From: Bacteroidaceae bacterium
GTDB taxonomy: Bacteria > Bacteroidota > Bacteroidia > Bacteroidales > Bacteroidaceae
DNA: 64,000 bases
Reading direction: 5' to 3'
Assembly: GCA_017645305.1 (NCBI GenBank)
Contig: JAGCPD010000007.1
Coordinates: 103,012-167,011 of the forward strand
In this document: positions 15,584-23,925 of the stretch, in pieces
How positions within the stretch are numbered: the stretch's first letter is position 1
How the letters are laid out: every line of letters begins with the position of its first letter
Notes under the pieces: model-generated
What the model was told of the DNA's origin: nothing
Databases searched by the model: none
What the model saw: only the letters and a program-made list of their open reading frames with translations
Translations under genes and position numbers: made by a program

Positions 15584-15630
15584 AGAATGAAGAGTGAAGA
15601 ATGAAGAGTGAAGAATGAAGAGTGAAGAAT
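15579..15630 (+). repeat. 14-bp tandem repeat (GAAGAATGAAGAGT) over the sufD stop
   Basis: About 3.5 copies of a 14-bp unit begin inside the sufD stop codon. The reverse complement of the same sequence is found in frame inside the protease gene at 20100-20130, and a variant spans the dut stop and the next start at 57988-58026. Confidence 0.85.
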
Positions 15631-15672
15631 TTGCCGCCGCTGTGCTCGCTAACCGATTGTGAATTGTGAATT

Positions 15673-16893
15673 ATGAATTATGAATTGATCCGAAAGGATT
15701 TCCCAATCCTCACTAAGACCATTTACGGGAAGTACCCGCTGGTATATCTGGATAATGCGGCCACAACGCAGAAACCGCGTCAGGTGGTGGAGGCTATGAC
15801 GGAGGAATATTATAATGTGAATGCCAACGTTCACCGGGGGGTTCACTTCCTGTCACAGCAGGCTACAGAACTGCATGAGGGCAGTCGCGAAACAGTCAGG
15901 AAATTCCTGAACGCCCGTTCTGCCAGCGAGATTGTCTTTACCCGTGGAACGACGGAGAGCATTAACCTGGTGGCACAATGTTTCTCGGATGCCTTTATGA
16001 AGGAGGGCGACGAGGTGATAGTGAGTGAAATGGAGCACCATTCCAACATTGTCTCGTGGCAGTTGCAGCAGCAAAGAAAGGGCATACGATTACGCGTAAT
16101 TCCCATTACCGACGACGGTCAGCTAAGATTAGACGAATATGAAAAACTCTTTACCGACCGCACCCGTATTGTCAGCGTGACACACGTTAGCAACGTACTG
16201 GGCACTGTTAATCCTGTGAAGGAAATCATACGTATAGCACATGAACACGGGATTCCCGTACTGATAGACGGAGCGCAGAGTACGCCCCACATGAAGGTGG
16301 ATGTGCAGGAACTGGACTGTGACTTCTTTGCCTTCAGCGGTCATAAGATTTACGGGCCTACGGGTATAGGAGTACTGTACGGAAAAGAGGAAATGCTGGA
16401 GAAGCTGCCTCCGTATATGGGAGGCGGTGAGATGATAAAGAATGTGACGTTTGAACGGACAACCTTCAATGAGCTGCCTTTTAAGTTTGAGGCAGGAACA
16501 CCTGACTATGTGGCCAGTACAGGCTTAGCCCGTGCCTTGGATTATGTAAGTTCCGTAGGCCTTGATGCCATTGAGGCTTATGAGCGTGACCTTACCGCTT
16601 ATGCCATACAGCGTATGGGCGAGATAGAAGATATGAAGATATTCGGCCCTGCGGATGTTAGCATTCATGATGCGGTAATCAGTTTTCAGGTGGGAAACAT
16701 TCATCATCTGGATATGGGTACACTGCTGGACCGCTTGGGCATTGCCGTCCGCACAGGACATCATTGTGCAGAACCGCTGATGCACAGACTGGGGATAGAG
16801 GGTACCTGCCGTGCCAGCTTTGCCATGTATAATACCCGTGAGGAAGTGGATGCACTGGTAGCTGCTATAAAAAGAGTAAGACAGATGTTTTAA
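15673..16893 (+). CDS. sufS: cysteine desulfurase SufS
   Basis: 406 residues, a PLP-dependent class V aminotransferase-fold enzyme that removes sulfur from cysteine and passes it to the Suf scaffold. The PLP lysine is Lys225 in SGHKIYGPTG, and the catalytic cysteine is Cys365 in RTGHHCAEP, the SufS-type sequence. 'YLDNAATTQKP' near residue 25 and 'GTTESINLV' near residue 98 bind the cofactor. It is the last suf gene, 89 nt after sufD. The ATG lies in a GAATTATGAATT repeat, so the start region has been shaped by repeat DNA. No sufE is visible here. Confidence 0.96.
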   Translation: MNYELIRKDFPILTKTIYGKYPLVYLDNAATTQKPRQVVEAMTEEYYNVNANVHRGVHFLSQQATELHEGSRETVRKFLNARSASEIVFTRGTTESINLVAQCFSDAFMKEGDEVIVSEMEHHSNIVSWQLQQQRKGIRLRVIPITDDGQLRLDEYEKLFTDRTRIVSVTHVSNVLGTVNPVKEIIRIAHEHGIPVLIDGAQSTPHMKVDVQELDCDFFAFSGHKIYGPTGIGVLYGKEEMLEKLPPYMGGGEMIKNVTFERTTFNELPFKFEAGTPDYVASTGLARALDYVSSVGLDAIEAYERDLTAYAIQRMGEIEDMKIFGPADVSIHDAVISFQVGNIHHLDMGTLLDRLGIAVRTGHHCAEPLMHRLGIEGTCRASFAMYNTREEVDALVAAIKRVRQMF

Positions 16894-16896
16894 AAG

Positions 16897-16934
16897 ACCC
16901 CCTCCCTAACCCTCCCCCTTTATGAGGAGGGGAT
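16897..16934. repeat. dispersed CCCCCTCC / GAGGAGGGG repeat before rnhB
   Basis: A C-rich half followed by TTTATGAGGAGGGG; it belongs to the same class as the copies at 12327 and 13507. It sits between the sufS stop and the rnhB start, and GAGGAGGGG may act as a makeshift ribosome-binding site. Confidence 0.7.
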
Positions 16935-16937
16935 TAT

Positions 16938-17552
16938 ATGATGTTAGAGGCATATTATAAAAAAGGTGTGATTGAGGCTGGTTGTGACGAAGCCGGCAGG
17001 GGCTGTCTGGCAGGTCCTGTATTTGCCGCTGCGGTTATACTGCCTCCAGACTTCAAGAACGAGGTGCTAAACGACTCCAAGCAACTGACAGAGAAGAAAC
17101 GCTATATGCTACGCGAGGTGATAGAACGTGAGGCACTGGCGTGGGCAGTAGGGGTTATCGATAACAAGGAGATTGACAAAATTAACATCCTGAATGCCAG
17201 TATTCTGGCTATGCACAGGGCTTTGGATCAGCTGCGCATCAGACCAGAGTATATCATTGTTGACGGGAACAGGTGGAAACCTTATCATGACGTCCCTGCC
17301 ACCACCATTGTTAAGGGCGACGGGAAGTACCTGTCGATAGCGGCAGCCAGCATCCTGGCCAAGACATACAGGGACGATTTTATGATGCATATTCATGAGG
17401 AGTTTCCGCAGTATCACTGGGATAAGAACAAAGGCTATCCGGCAAAGGTGCACCGTGAGGCTATCCGCGAATATGGAACAACGCCTTACCACAGAATGAG
17501 CTTTAACCTGCTTGGCGATTCGCAGCAACTGGAGTTTGATTTTGGAGAATAA
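16938..17552 (+). CDS. rnhB: ribonuclease HII
   Basis: 204 residues, normal for RNase HII, which nicks RNA-DNA hybrids at misincorporated ribonucleotides and R-loops. The active-site start '[16 protein letters not shown]' provides Asp17 and Glu18; further acidic residues lie in IIVDGN (near residue 110) and in the helix '[12 protein letters not shown]'. '[10 protein letters not shown]' is the conserved substrate-binding loop. Two ATGs start the frame (16938 and 16941). It is spaced 44 nt from sufS by a repeat and may be co-transcribed with suf. Confidence 0.95.
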   Translation: MMLEAYYKKGVIEAGCDEAGRGCLAGPVFAAAVILPPDFKNEVLNDSKQLTEKKRYMLREVIEREALAWAVGVIDNKEIDKINILNASILAMHRALDQLRIRPEYIIVDGNRWKPYHDVPATTIVKGDGKYLSIAAASILAKTYRDDFMMHIHEEFPQYHWDKNKGYPAKVHREAIREYGTTPYHRMSFNLLGDSQQLEFDFGE

Positions 17553-17591
17553 AAGAGGAAGGTAAAAAGAATAACTTTAAATCACAATATT

Positions 17592-20500
17592 ATGCAAAGG
17601 AATAACTTTAATGGAATAATGAAACTGCTGCTGGTAGCTATTGTCTGCCTTGTTTCGACCAGCGTTTCATCAAAGACAGAGATTAATGTAGAGACGGCTG
17701 GTACGCTTTCCTCGCTTCTGACATCGACAGAGAAGGAACTTAAGGTGACGGGTTTTATCAACGGTACTGACATCAAGTACATTCGATCTCTGGTTACGGC
17801 AGGTACGGTTATAAGCCTTGACTGGTCTGAGGTACGTATTGTAAGCGGAGGTGAAGCTTACTACGGGAGCTACACGACCGAGAACGATATTATTGGTGAA
17901 CAGATGTTCTACCAGTGCTCCAAACTTCAGGAAATGGTGCTGCCTGCCACTGTATCAGTCATCAAGAGCAATGCCTTCGCAAATTCGGGACTCCAGGCAA
18001 TCGACATCCCCAACAGCGTCAGGTCAATTGGCGAGGATGCCTTTGCATACTGCAATTCACTGGCAACGGTCGTTGTCGGCAAGAAGGTAAACCTGCTGAG
18101 CAAGGGTGTATTCTACGGCTCTGCCGTAACCAAGGCATATGTGAAGCCTATTACTCCCCCCAGCCCCCCATCGTATCTCTTCTCCTCAAGCCCAAAGATC
18201 TATGTCTATTCCGATGCACTGGCAGACTACAAGGAGTTAGGCTGGTCGAGCTACGGCACTCTCTCTGGCACTCTGGCAAACTACTATCCGCAGGAACCGG
18301 ATGAAGATGATCAGGTAAATGAGTTGTGCGGCAACTTCTTCGAGGATGCGGCCTGCACGCAACTGAAAGCAGAATATCAGGCTATGAGCGACGAGGAACT
18401 GACAGCAGCCTTTACCGAAGCAGGTATGCCGGACTATATGGTCGGCATTGCCCTGAAGATAAAGAACCAGAGTTGGGCGAACTACGAGCAGGAGTTCCGC
18501 ATCCACAGCTACAAGGCCTACAGCGATGCCAAGTATTGGAACGACAAGTTGTGGAGCCGCGCCGCTTCTTATATGGGCAATCCGACGGGTATCCTCTGCC
18601 AGTCATATACAGACCAGCTCTACGTTTTTGTTGACAGCGACGTACCCAGTGATGCCACGCTCTATATCGCTGGTATAGGAGTTGATAAGATGATCAGCAG
18701 TGGCAAAACAGGCCAGAAACTGAAGAAAGGTCTCAATATCATAGACGGTGACGCAGATAAGCTCTACTACATCCTCTATACTGCCGAAACGAAGTCGATG
18801 ACCAAGCGGTTGAGCGAGTGGCCCGAAATAAAGATTCACATTGAGGGTGGTAAGGTGGAAGGTTACTTCGATGCTTCGCGCCATACCGATGCCGACTACA
18901 AGAAATTGCTTGCCGGTGCCGCTCATTCCGCCTTCGTTATGAAGGGCAAACATTCTGTCTTGAGTATCTGGACATCAATCCTCAAGAAACGATACCCGAA
19001 TAAAATTGCCAAGACCGTAGAATGTACAGACAGCCTTTCGGTATGGGAAAAGGATATTACCGGTATCTGCGAGTCTGTGGCTAACGGAGAAAAGGCAGGA
19101 GCACCCTGGTATATTACAGGCGGTGATGCCTTCTATCCGGGTTACTTCAACAATCCCACATTCGTTGACAACGACTCTCCGGGTTCCTATGCCCATGCCA
19201 ATGAGTTTGGCATCCACCTTTCTGAGGGTGCCTCTCAGTATTTCCTGAATCCCTACAGTACGGCCATTGACGGTTATGACGAGGGCGGTATTGCCCATGA
19301 ATTCGGGCACCAATTACAGTCTCCCTTTATGCTGGAAGGTGTTACCGAGGGTAGCAACGACCTTTTCGCTAATGTCTGCCGTTTCCTTATGGGGCACAGG
19401 GCATCTACGGGCAGACCTTTGAGTGTTACCATGCAGGAATTTGCCCGTCACGAGCCGTTCTATTGGAGACCTGTTGACAATAGCTGCCTGCGTATGTACT
19501 ATTCCCTTTATCTCTATTATCATCAGGCACAGAAGAACACCTCATTCTATCCTGAGCTCTTCAAGGCTTTGCGTAAGGATAAGATAGCGCCATACGGCTC
19601 AAATACCAACAATTCGGGTCTGAAGTTTGTCCGCAAGGTGTGCGAGGTGGCGCAGGAAGACCTTACTGACTTCTTTACCGTCTATGGCTTCTTTGAGCCA
19701 GCCAATAATCGCTATCTTGAATGCTATGGCGACCATTATGTTACCAACAGGCAGATTGACATCAACAGTACAAAGAAGAAAATTGCCCAATACCCAGTGA
19801 AGAACCGTGGAATCATCTTCGTAGAGGACCGCGTGGAGAGTGTTCCCACCACGGGCTTCGTTACGACGGCAGGAAAACAGCGGTACTATCGCGGTGAAGA
19901 ACAGTTGGGACAGTGTGGCGACGTAGGTCAGTTCACCAGTTACCTTCCCGGAGCCTGCGAACCCTCGGAGTACGTCTATCTGCACGCCGACAGCCTCTTT
20001 GCTATGGAGGGTAAGGGCGGTCTGGGCTTCCTGATGCTGGACGAAGAGGGTAACATCATGTATGCTGCCAACGCCAAGGATTTTTGTGTCCCCTCCTCAA
20101 TTCTTCACTCTTCACCCTTCACTCTTCACTCCCTCGATGCTGACGGCTCGCTGCATGAAGTAGCCAAGGCAGGAGAAGGTGAGGAAAGAGTTACCCTAGA
20201 GCGGGCTGGACAGTTGCAGGATAGCATGTCGGATATGACCATTAAGCTGATCCTCGGCGGAAAGATAAACGGAACGGACATCAAGCACATGCGTAAGCTA
20301 ATCACAGAAAAGCATCTGGCATCCATCGACCTCACAGAGGCTCAGGTTACGACAGGCGGTGTAGCTTACTATTCAAGTTACAAGACATCCAACAACATCA
20401 TGGGTGAATGTGCTTTCCAAGGTTTCACCAAACTTGTATCCATGCGTTTACCTCAGACTCTCACGCAGATAGGTTCCAATGCCTTCTCCAGATCAGGCCT

Positions 20501-20969
20501 TAAGATGATAGAGGTTCCCGATAAGGTGACAACAATTGGCGAGGATGCCTTTGCGTACTGCGATAATCTCTCCACCGTGATTATTGGAAAGGGTGCCAAG
20601 TCGCTTTCAAAAGGTGCATTTTATGAATCAAAGGTCAAGGATGTGTACGTCAAGGCCGCTACGCCTCCCAGCGTCAGCAGCTACCTGTTTAGCAGCAAGC
20701 CCATTATTCACGTCTATTCTAGTGCACTCGGCAAATACAAATCGTCGGGCTGGGCAGAGTATGGCACCATCGTAGGCGACCTTGATGAGTGGGAGCAGGA
20801 ATATACAACTTCTTTAATAGAAATGAGAAATGAGAGAGTGAAGGGTGAAAAAGATACCATCGAGATATACGACCTCTCTGGAAGGAGGATTGACAACGGT
20901 CAACAGACAACGGACAACATGCCTCGCGGAATCTACATTCAGAACGGGAAGAAAGTGTTGATGAGATAG
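17592..20969 (+). CDS. secreted M60/enhancin-like metalloprotease with duplicated LRR modules and NGKK tail
   Basis: 1125 residues. The signal peptide is probably read from Met10 (MKLLLVAIVCLVSTSVSS). An N-terminal BspA-like LRR_5 module (about 40-220) and a near-copy after the protease (about 865-1070) share EDAFAYC, TPP and SYLFSS motifs, so they are an internal duplication. Between them lies a zinc protease with HEFGH at 569-573 and a Glu nine residues after the second His, fitting the M60-like motif HExxH-x8-E. M60-like enzymes of gut bacteria cleave mucin-type glycoproteins, so a host-mucin role is likely but inferred. The tail is IYDLSGRR...GIYIQNGKKVLMR. Dispersed-repeat sequence is in frame at 20100-20130 and in the linker before the tail. 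Confidence 0.85.
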   Translation: MQRNNFNGIMKLLLVAIVCLVSTSVSSKTEINVETAGTLSSLLTSTEKELKVTGFINGTDIKYIRSLVTAGTVISLDWSEVRIVSGGEAYYGSYTTENDIIGEQMFYQCSKLQEMVLPATVSVIKSNAFANSGLQAIDIPNSVRSIGEDAFAYCNSLATVVVGKKVNLLSKGVFYGSAVTKAYVKPITPPSPPSYLFSSSPKIYVYSDALADYKELGWSSYGTLSGTLANYYPQEPDEDDQVNELCGNFFEDAACTQLKAEYQAMSDEELTAAFTEAGMPDYMVGIALKIKNQSWANYEQEFRIHSYKAYSDAKYWNDKLWSRAASYMGNPTGILCQSYTDQLYVFVDSDVPSDATLYIAGIGVDKMISSGKTGQKLKKGLNIIDGDADKLYYILYTAETKSMTKRLSEWPEIKIHIEGGKVEGYFDASRHTDADYKKLLAGAAHSAFVMKGKHSVLSIWTSILKKRYPNKIAKTVECTDSLSVWEKDITGICESVANGEKAGAPWYITGGDAFYPGYFNNPTFVDNDSPGSYAHANEFGIHLSEGASQYFLNPYSTAIDGYDEGGIAHEFGHQLQSPFMLEGVTEGSNDLFANVCRFLMGHRASTGRPLSVTMQEFARHEPFYWRPVDNSCLRMYYSLYLYYHQAQKNTSFYPELFKALRKDKIAPYGSNTNNSGLKFVRKVCEVAQEDLTDFFTVYGFFEPANNRYLECYGDHYVTNRQIDINSTKKKIAQYPVKNRGIIFVEDRVESVPTTGFVTTAGKQRYYRGEEQLGQCGDVGQFTSYLPGACEPSEYVYLHADSLFAMEGKGGLGFLMLDEEGNIMYAANAKDFCVPSSILHSSPFTLHSLDADGSLHEVAKAGEGEERVTLERAGQLQDSMSDMTIKLILGGKINGTDIKHMRKLITEKHLASIDLTEAQVTTGGVAYYSSYKTSNNIMGECAFQGFTKLVSMRLPQTLTQIGSNAFSRSGLKMIEVPDKVTTIGEDAFAYCDNLSTVIIGKGAKSLSKGAFYESKVKDVYVKAATPPSVSSYLFSSKPIIHVYSSALGKYKSSGWAEYGTIVGDLDEWEQEYTTSLIEMRNERVKGEKDTIEIYDLSGRRIDNGQQTTDNMPRGIYIQNGKKVLMR
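20100..20130. repeat. CTTCACTCTTCAC repeat in frame within the protease gene
   Basis: This is the reverse complement of the GAAGAGTGAAGAAT repeat after sufD (15579-15630). It encodes the ILHSSPFTLHS segment near residues 837-847 and keeps the frame open. Confidence 0.75.
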
Positions 20970-21037
20970 AGCTTTGTGAAACTTTGCCTATCGCCGAAGT
21001 TACTACCATTCGACAATAAAAATAAAACCCATTTTAC

Positions 21038-21068
21038 TTTGTATTCCGCTCACTTATTCGTAATTTTG
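21038..21068 (+). promoter_or_regulatory. promoter of gpmI with the gyrB-like spacer
   Basis: TTTG (21038-21041), spacer TATTCCGCTCACTTATTCG (19 nt), TAATTTTG (21061-21068). The spacer differs from that of gyrB at one base. Confidence 0.85.
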
Positions 21069-21108
21069 CACCCTGAAAACAGAATAACAATATAAAAACA
21101 AGGAAAAT

Positions 21109-22629
21109 ATGGCAAAGAAAGCACTCTTGATGATCCTGGACGGCTGGGGCATCGGAAATAAAGGTAAGGGGGATGTTATCTACAACACACCGACTCCTTA
21201 CATGGATTATTTGCAGAAGAACTATCCCAACAGCCAGTTGTTGGCTTGCGGTGAGAACGTGGGTCTGCCCGACGGACAGATGGGTAACTCTGAGGTAGGT
21301 CACCTGAACATCGGTGCTGGTAGAATTGTTTATCAGGACTTGGTAAAGATTAACCGTGCCTGTGCCGACGGTAGCATCCTGAAGAACCCTGAAATTGTAA
21401 GTGCATACGAGTATGCTACCTTGAACGGAAAGAATGTTCACCTGATGGGTCTGACCAGCAACGGCGGCGTTCACTCTTCACTGGATCATTTGTTCAAACT
21501 GATAGAGATTGGTAAGGAATATAAGGTCCAGAACACCTTTGTCCACTGCTTTATGGACGGTCGTGATACCGACCCTAAGAGCGGTAAGGGTTTCATAGAG
21601 CAGGTAACAGCCAAGTGTGCCGAGGCAGGCAATGCAGCTATTGCCAGCATAATAGGCCGTTTCTATGCTATGGACCGCGACAAGCGTTGGGAGCGCGTGA
21701 AAATAGCATACGACTTGCTGATTAGTGCAGAAGGCAAGCAGGCAGAAGATATGGTGGCAGCCATGCAGGAAAGCTATGATGAGGGCATAACAGACGAGTT
21801 CATAAAGCCTATCAACAACAGCACCATAGACGGCACCATTAAGGAAGGTGACGTGATAATCTTCTTTAATTACCGTAACGACCGTGCCAAGGAGCTTACC
21901 ATCGTACTTACCCAGCAGGATATGCCTGAGCAGGGCATGAAGACGATTCCTGGTCTTCAGTATTTCTGCATGACTCCGTATGATGCCAGCTTCACGGGTG
22001 TTCATATTCTCTTCCCCAAAGAGAATGTCACAAACACTTTGGGTGAGTATATCAGCAGTAAAGGCTTGAAACAGTTGCATACTGCCGAGACGGAGAAGTA
22101 CGCTCATGTAACCTTCTTCTTTAACGGCGGGCGTGAGGCTCCGTACGAAGGCGAAGAGCGTATTCTGGTTGCCAGTCCCAAGGTGGCTACCTATGATTTG
22201 AAGCCAGAGATGAGTGCCTTTGAAGTAAAGGACAAACTGGTGGCTGCCATTAAGGAGGACAAGTATGACTTTATTGTAGTTAACTTTGCCAATGGTGACA
22301 TGGTTGGCCATACTGGTGTCTATGAGGCCATTGAGGCTGCTGTAAAGGCTGTTGACAAATGTGTAGGCGAGGTGGTTGAAACGGCCAAGGAGGTTGGTTA
22401 TGAAACCATCATCATTGCCGACCACGGTAATGCAGATAATGCGTTGAATCCTGACGGAACTCCTAACACGGCTCACTCGCTGAACGCCGTACCCTTTATC
22501 TATGTAACAGAGAACAAGGGTGCTAAGGTAGAGAATGGTGTGCTGGCTGATGTAGCTCCCAGCATTCTGCACATTATGGGTCTGGAACAGCCTGCTGATA
22601 TGACAGGTAAATGCCTGATTAATTCATAG
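21109..22629 (+). CDS. gpmI: cofactor-independent phosphoglycerate mutase
   Basis: 506 residues, a Mn-dependent enzyme that interconverts 3- and 2-phosphoglycerate in glycolysis. It has the alkaline-phosphatase fold: Asp11 in ILDGWG, the phospho-acceptor Ser61 in [16 protein letters not shown], '[10 protein letters not shown]' near residue 150, and C-terminal metal ligands in [10 protein letters not shown] and '[11 protein letters not shown]'. It has its own promoter 40 nt upstream. ung starts 6 nt after its stop, so the two are likely co-transcribed. Confidence 0.97.
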   Translation: MAKKALLMILDGWGIGNKGKGDVIYNTPTPYMDYLQKNYPNSQLLACGENVGLPDGQMGNSEVGHLNIGAGRIVYQDLVKINRACADGSILKNPEIVSAYEYATLNGKNVHLMGLTSNGGVHSSLDHLFKLIEIGKEYKVQNTFVHCFMDGRDTDPKSGKGFIEQVTAKCAEAGNAAIASIIGRFYAMDRDKRWERVKIAYDLLISAEGKQAEDMVAAMQESYDEGITDEFIKPINNSTIDGTIKEGDVIIFFNYRNDRAKELTIVLTQQDMPEQGMKTIPGLQYFCMTPYDASFTGVHILFPKENVTNTLGEYISSKGLKQLHTAETEKYAHVTFFFNGGREAPYEGEERILVASPKVATYDLKPEMSAFEVKDKLVAAIKEDKYDFIVVNFANGDMVGHTGVYEAIEAAVKAVDKCVGEVVETAKEVGYETIIIADHGNADNALNPDGTPNTAHSLNAVPFIYVTENKGAKVENGVLADVAPSILHIMGLEQPADMTGKCLINS

Positions 22630-22635
22630 TTTATA

Positions 22636-23298
22636 GTGGAGGTTCGAATTGAAGAAAGCTGGAAACAAAGGCTTGCCGAGGAGTTCGACAAGCCTTATTT
22701 CCAACAACTGGTGCAGTTCGTGCGGCAGGAATATACCGGTGGCGTCTGCTACCCGCCAGGACGGCTTATCTTCAATGCCTTTGACACTACGCCTTTTGAT
22801 AAAGTGCGCGTAGTTATCCTTGGACAGGATCCCTACCATGAACCTGGTCAGGCACATGGGCTTTGTTTCAGTGTTAACGATTGGGTAGAGTTTCCTCCAT
22901 CATTGCAAAATATCTTTAAGGAGATAGAGGCTGAAACGGGAACTCCCACGCCCCAAAGCGGCAATCTGACAAGGTGGGCCAGACAGGGCGTATTCCTGTT
23001 GAATACTTGTCTGAGTGTACGTGCCCACCAGGCTTTCAGTCATAGCGGACGTGGATGGGAAACGTTTACAGATGCTGTTATTAGTACATTGAGCAGGGAG
23101 CGTACGGGGCTGGTGTTTATGCTCTGGGGCGCTCCGGCAGGAAAGAAGGTGGGACTGATAGATGCGGGGAAACACTGCATTTTGCGGTCGGCTCACCCAA
23201 GTCCTCTAAGTGCCTACAGAGGCTTCTTCGGCAACAATCATTTTAACTTGTGCAACCAATATCTGCAACAGCATGGCGGACAGCCTATCCAGTGGTAA
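22636..23298 (+). CDS. ung: uracil-DNA glycosylase
   Basis: 220 residues, family 1 UDG, which removes uracil from DNA. The catalytic Asp65 is in GQDPYHEPGQAHG, the uracil-binding Asn is in VFLLNTCLSV, and the C-terminal loop HPSPLSAYRGFFG carries the His that stabilises the cleaved base. The start is a GTG six bases after gpmI; it gives the usual N-terminus length. The neighbour downstream follows within 16 nt or overlaps slightly, depending on its start. Confidence 0.96.
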   Translation: MEVRIEESWKQRLAEEFDKPYFQQLVQFVRQEYTGGVCYPPGRLIFNAFDTTPFDKVRVVILGQDPYHEPGQAHGLCFSVNDWVEFPPSLQNIFKEIEAETGTPTPQSGNLTRWARQGVFLLNTCLSVRAHQAFSHSGRGWETFTDAVISTLSRERTGLVFMLWGAPAGKKVGLIDAGKHCILRSAHPSPLSAYRGFFGNNHFNLCNQYLQQHGGQPIQW

Positions 23299-23314
23299 GG
23301 CGGAGTTGCCCTCT

Positions 23315-23854
23315 ATGCTGATGGTGGGTGATGTGATAGTTCATACTGATATTGTGACGGAATACTTCTGCTGCAACATAGAGAAATGCCAAGGGCGTTG
23401 CTGTGAGGAAGGTGATGCAGGAGCACCGGTTACACTGGAGGAAATTGCTGGTATCGAGAATCAGCTGGATGAGATATGGCCCAGCCTGAATGCACAGGCA
23501 CAGGCTGTGATAGACAAGCAAGGCGTTGCCTATACAGATCCTGAAGGAGAACTGGTTACCAGTATTATAGGCAACCACGACTGTTGTTTTCGCGGACCAG
23601 AAGGCTGCCTATTGGCACAGCGTCCTATAAGCTGCCATCTGTATCCTATCCGGGAAAAGAAAATGGGCAAGCAGACTGCCATAAACTATCATCGCTGGGA
23701 TATTTGCAAGGATGCTGTGGAGTTAGGGAAGGAGCGTGGCATACGCGTCTATCAGTTCTTAAAAGAACCCCTCGTCCGCAGATTTGGCGAGGCTTGGTAC
23801 AAAGAACTGGAACTTGTGGTGGAGGAACTGCGGAAGCAAGGATATATTTGCTAA
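23315..23854 (+). CDS. DUF3109 family protein (Cys-rich, putative metal or Fe-S binding)
   Basis: About 179 residues from the start MLMVGDVIVHTD, which aligns with my memory of the family start; an upstream in-frame ATG at 23273 would add 14 residues and overlap ung. The protein has conserved Cys: CCNIEKCQGRCCEEGDAGAP near the start, NHDCCF, GCLLAQRPISCHLYPIR in the middle, and WDICKDA. The clusters recall YkgJ-type zinc/iron chelating families. The biochemical function is not established. It probably belongs to the gpmI-ung transcript. Confidence 0.8.
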   Translation: MLMVGDVIVHTDIVTEYFCCNIEKCQGRCCEEGDAGAPVTLEEIAGIENQLDEIWPSLNAQAQAVIDKQGVAYTDPEGELVTSIIGNHDCCFRGPEGCLLAQRPISCHLYPIREKKMGKQTAINYHRWDICKDAVELGKERGIRVYQFLKEPLVRRFGEAWYKELELVVEELRKQGYIC

Positions 23855-23925
23855 GGATATAACGGGCTTGGGCCCTAAAGTTATCGCTTACGCTTAATGG
23901 GAATCATAAAAATAAACAGTGTACT

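Noticed and set aside
21478..22572. 364-aa open frame on the minus strand over gpmI
   Set aside because: A shadow of gpmI; the sequence is Cys/Leu/His-rich and unlike a real protein.
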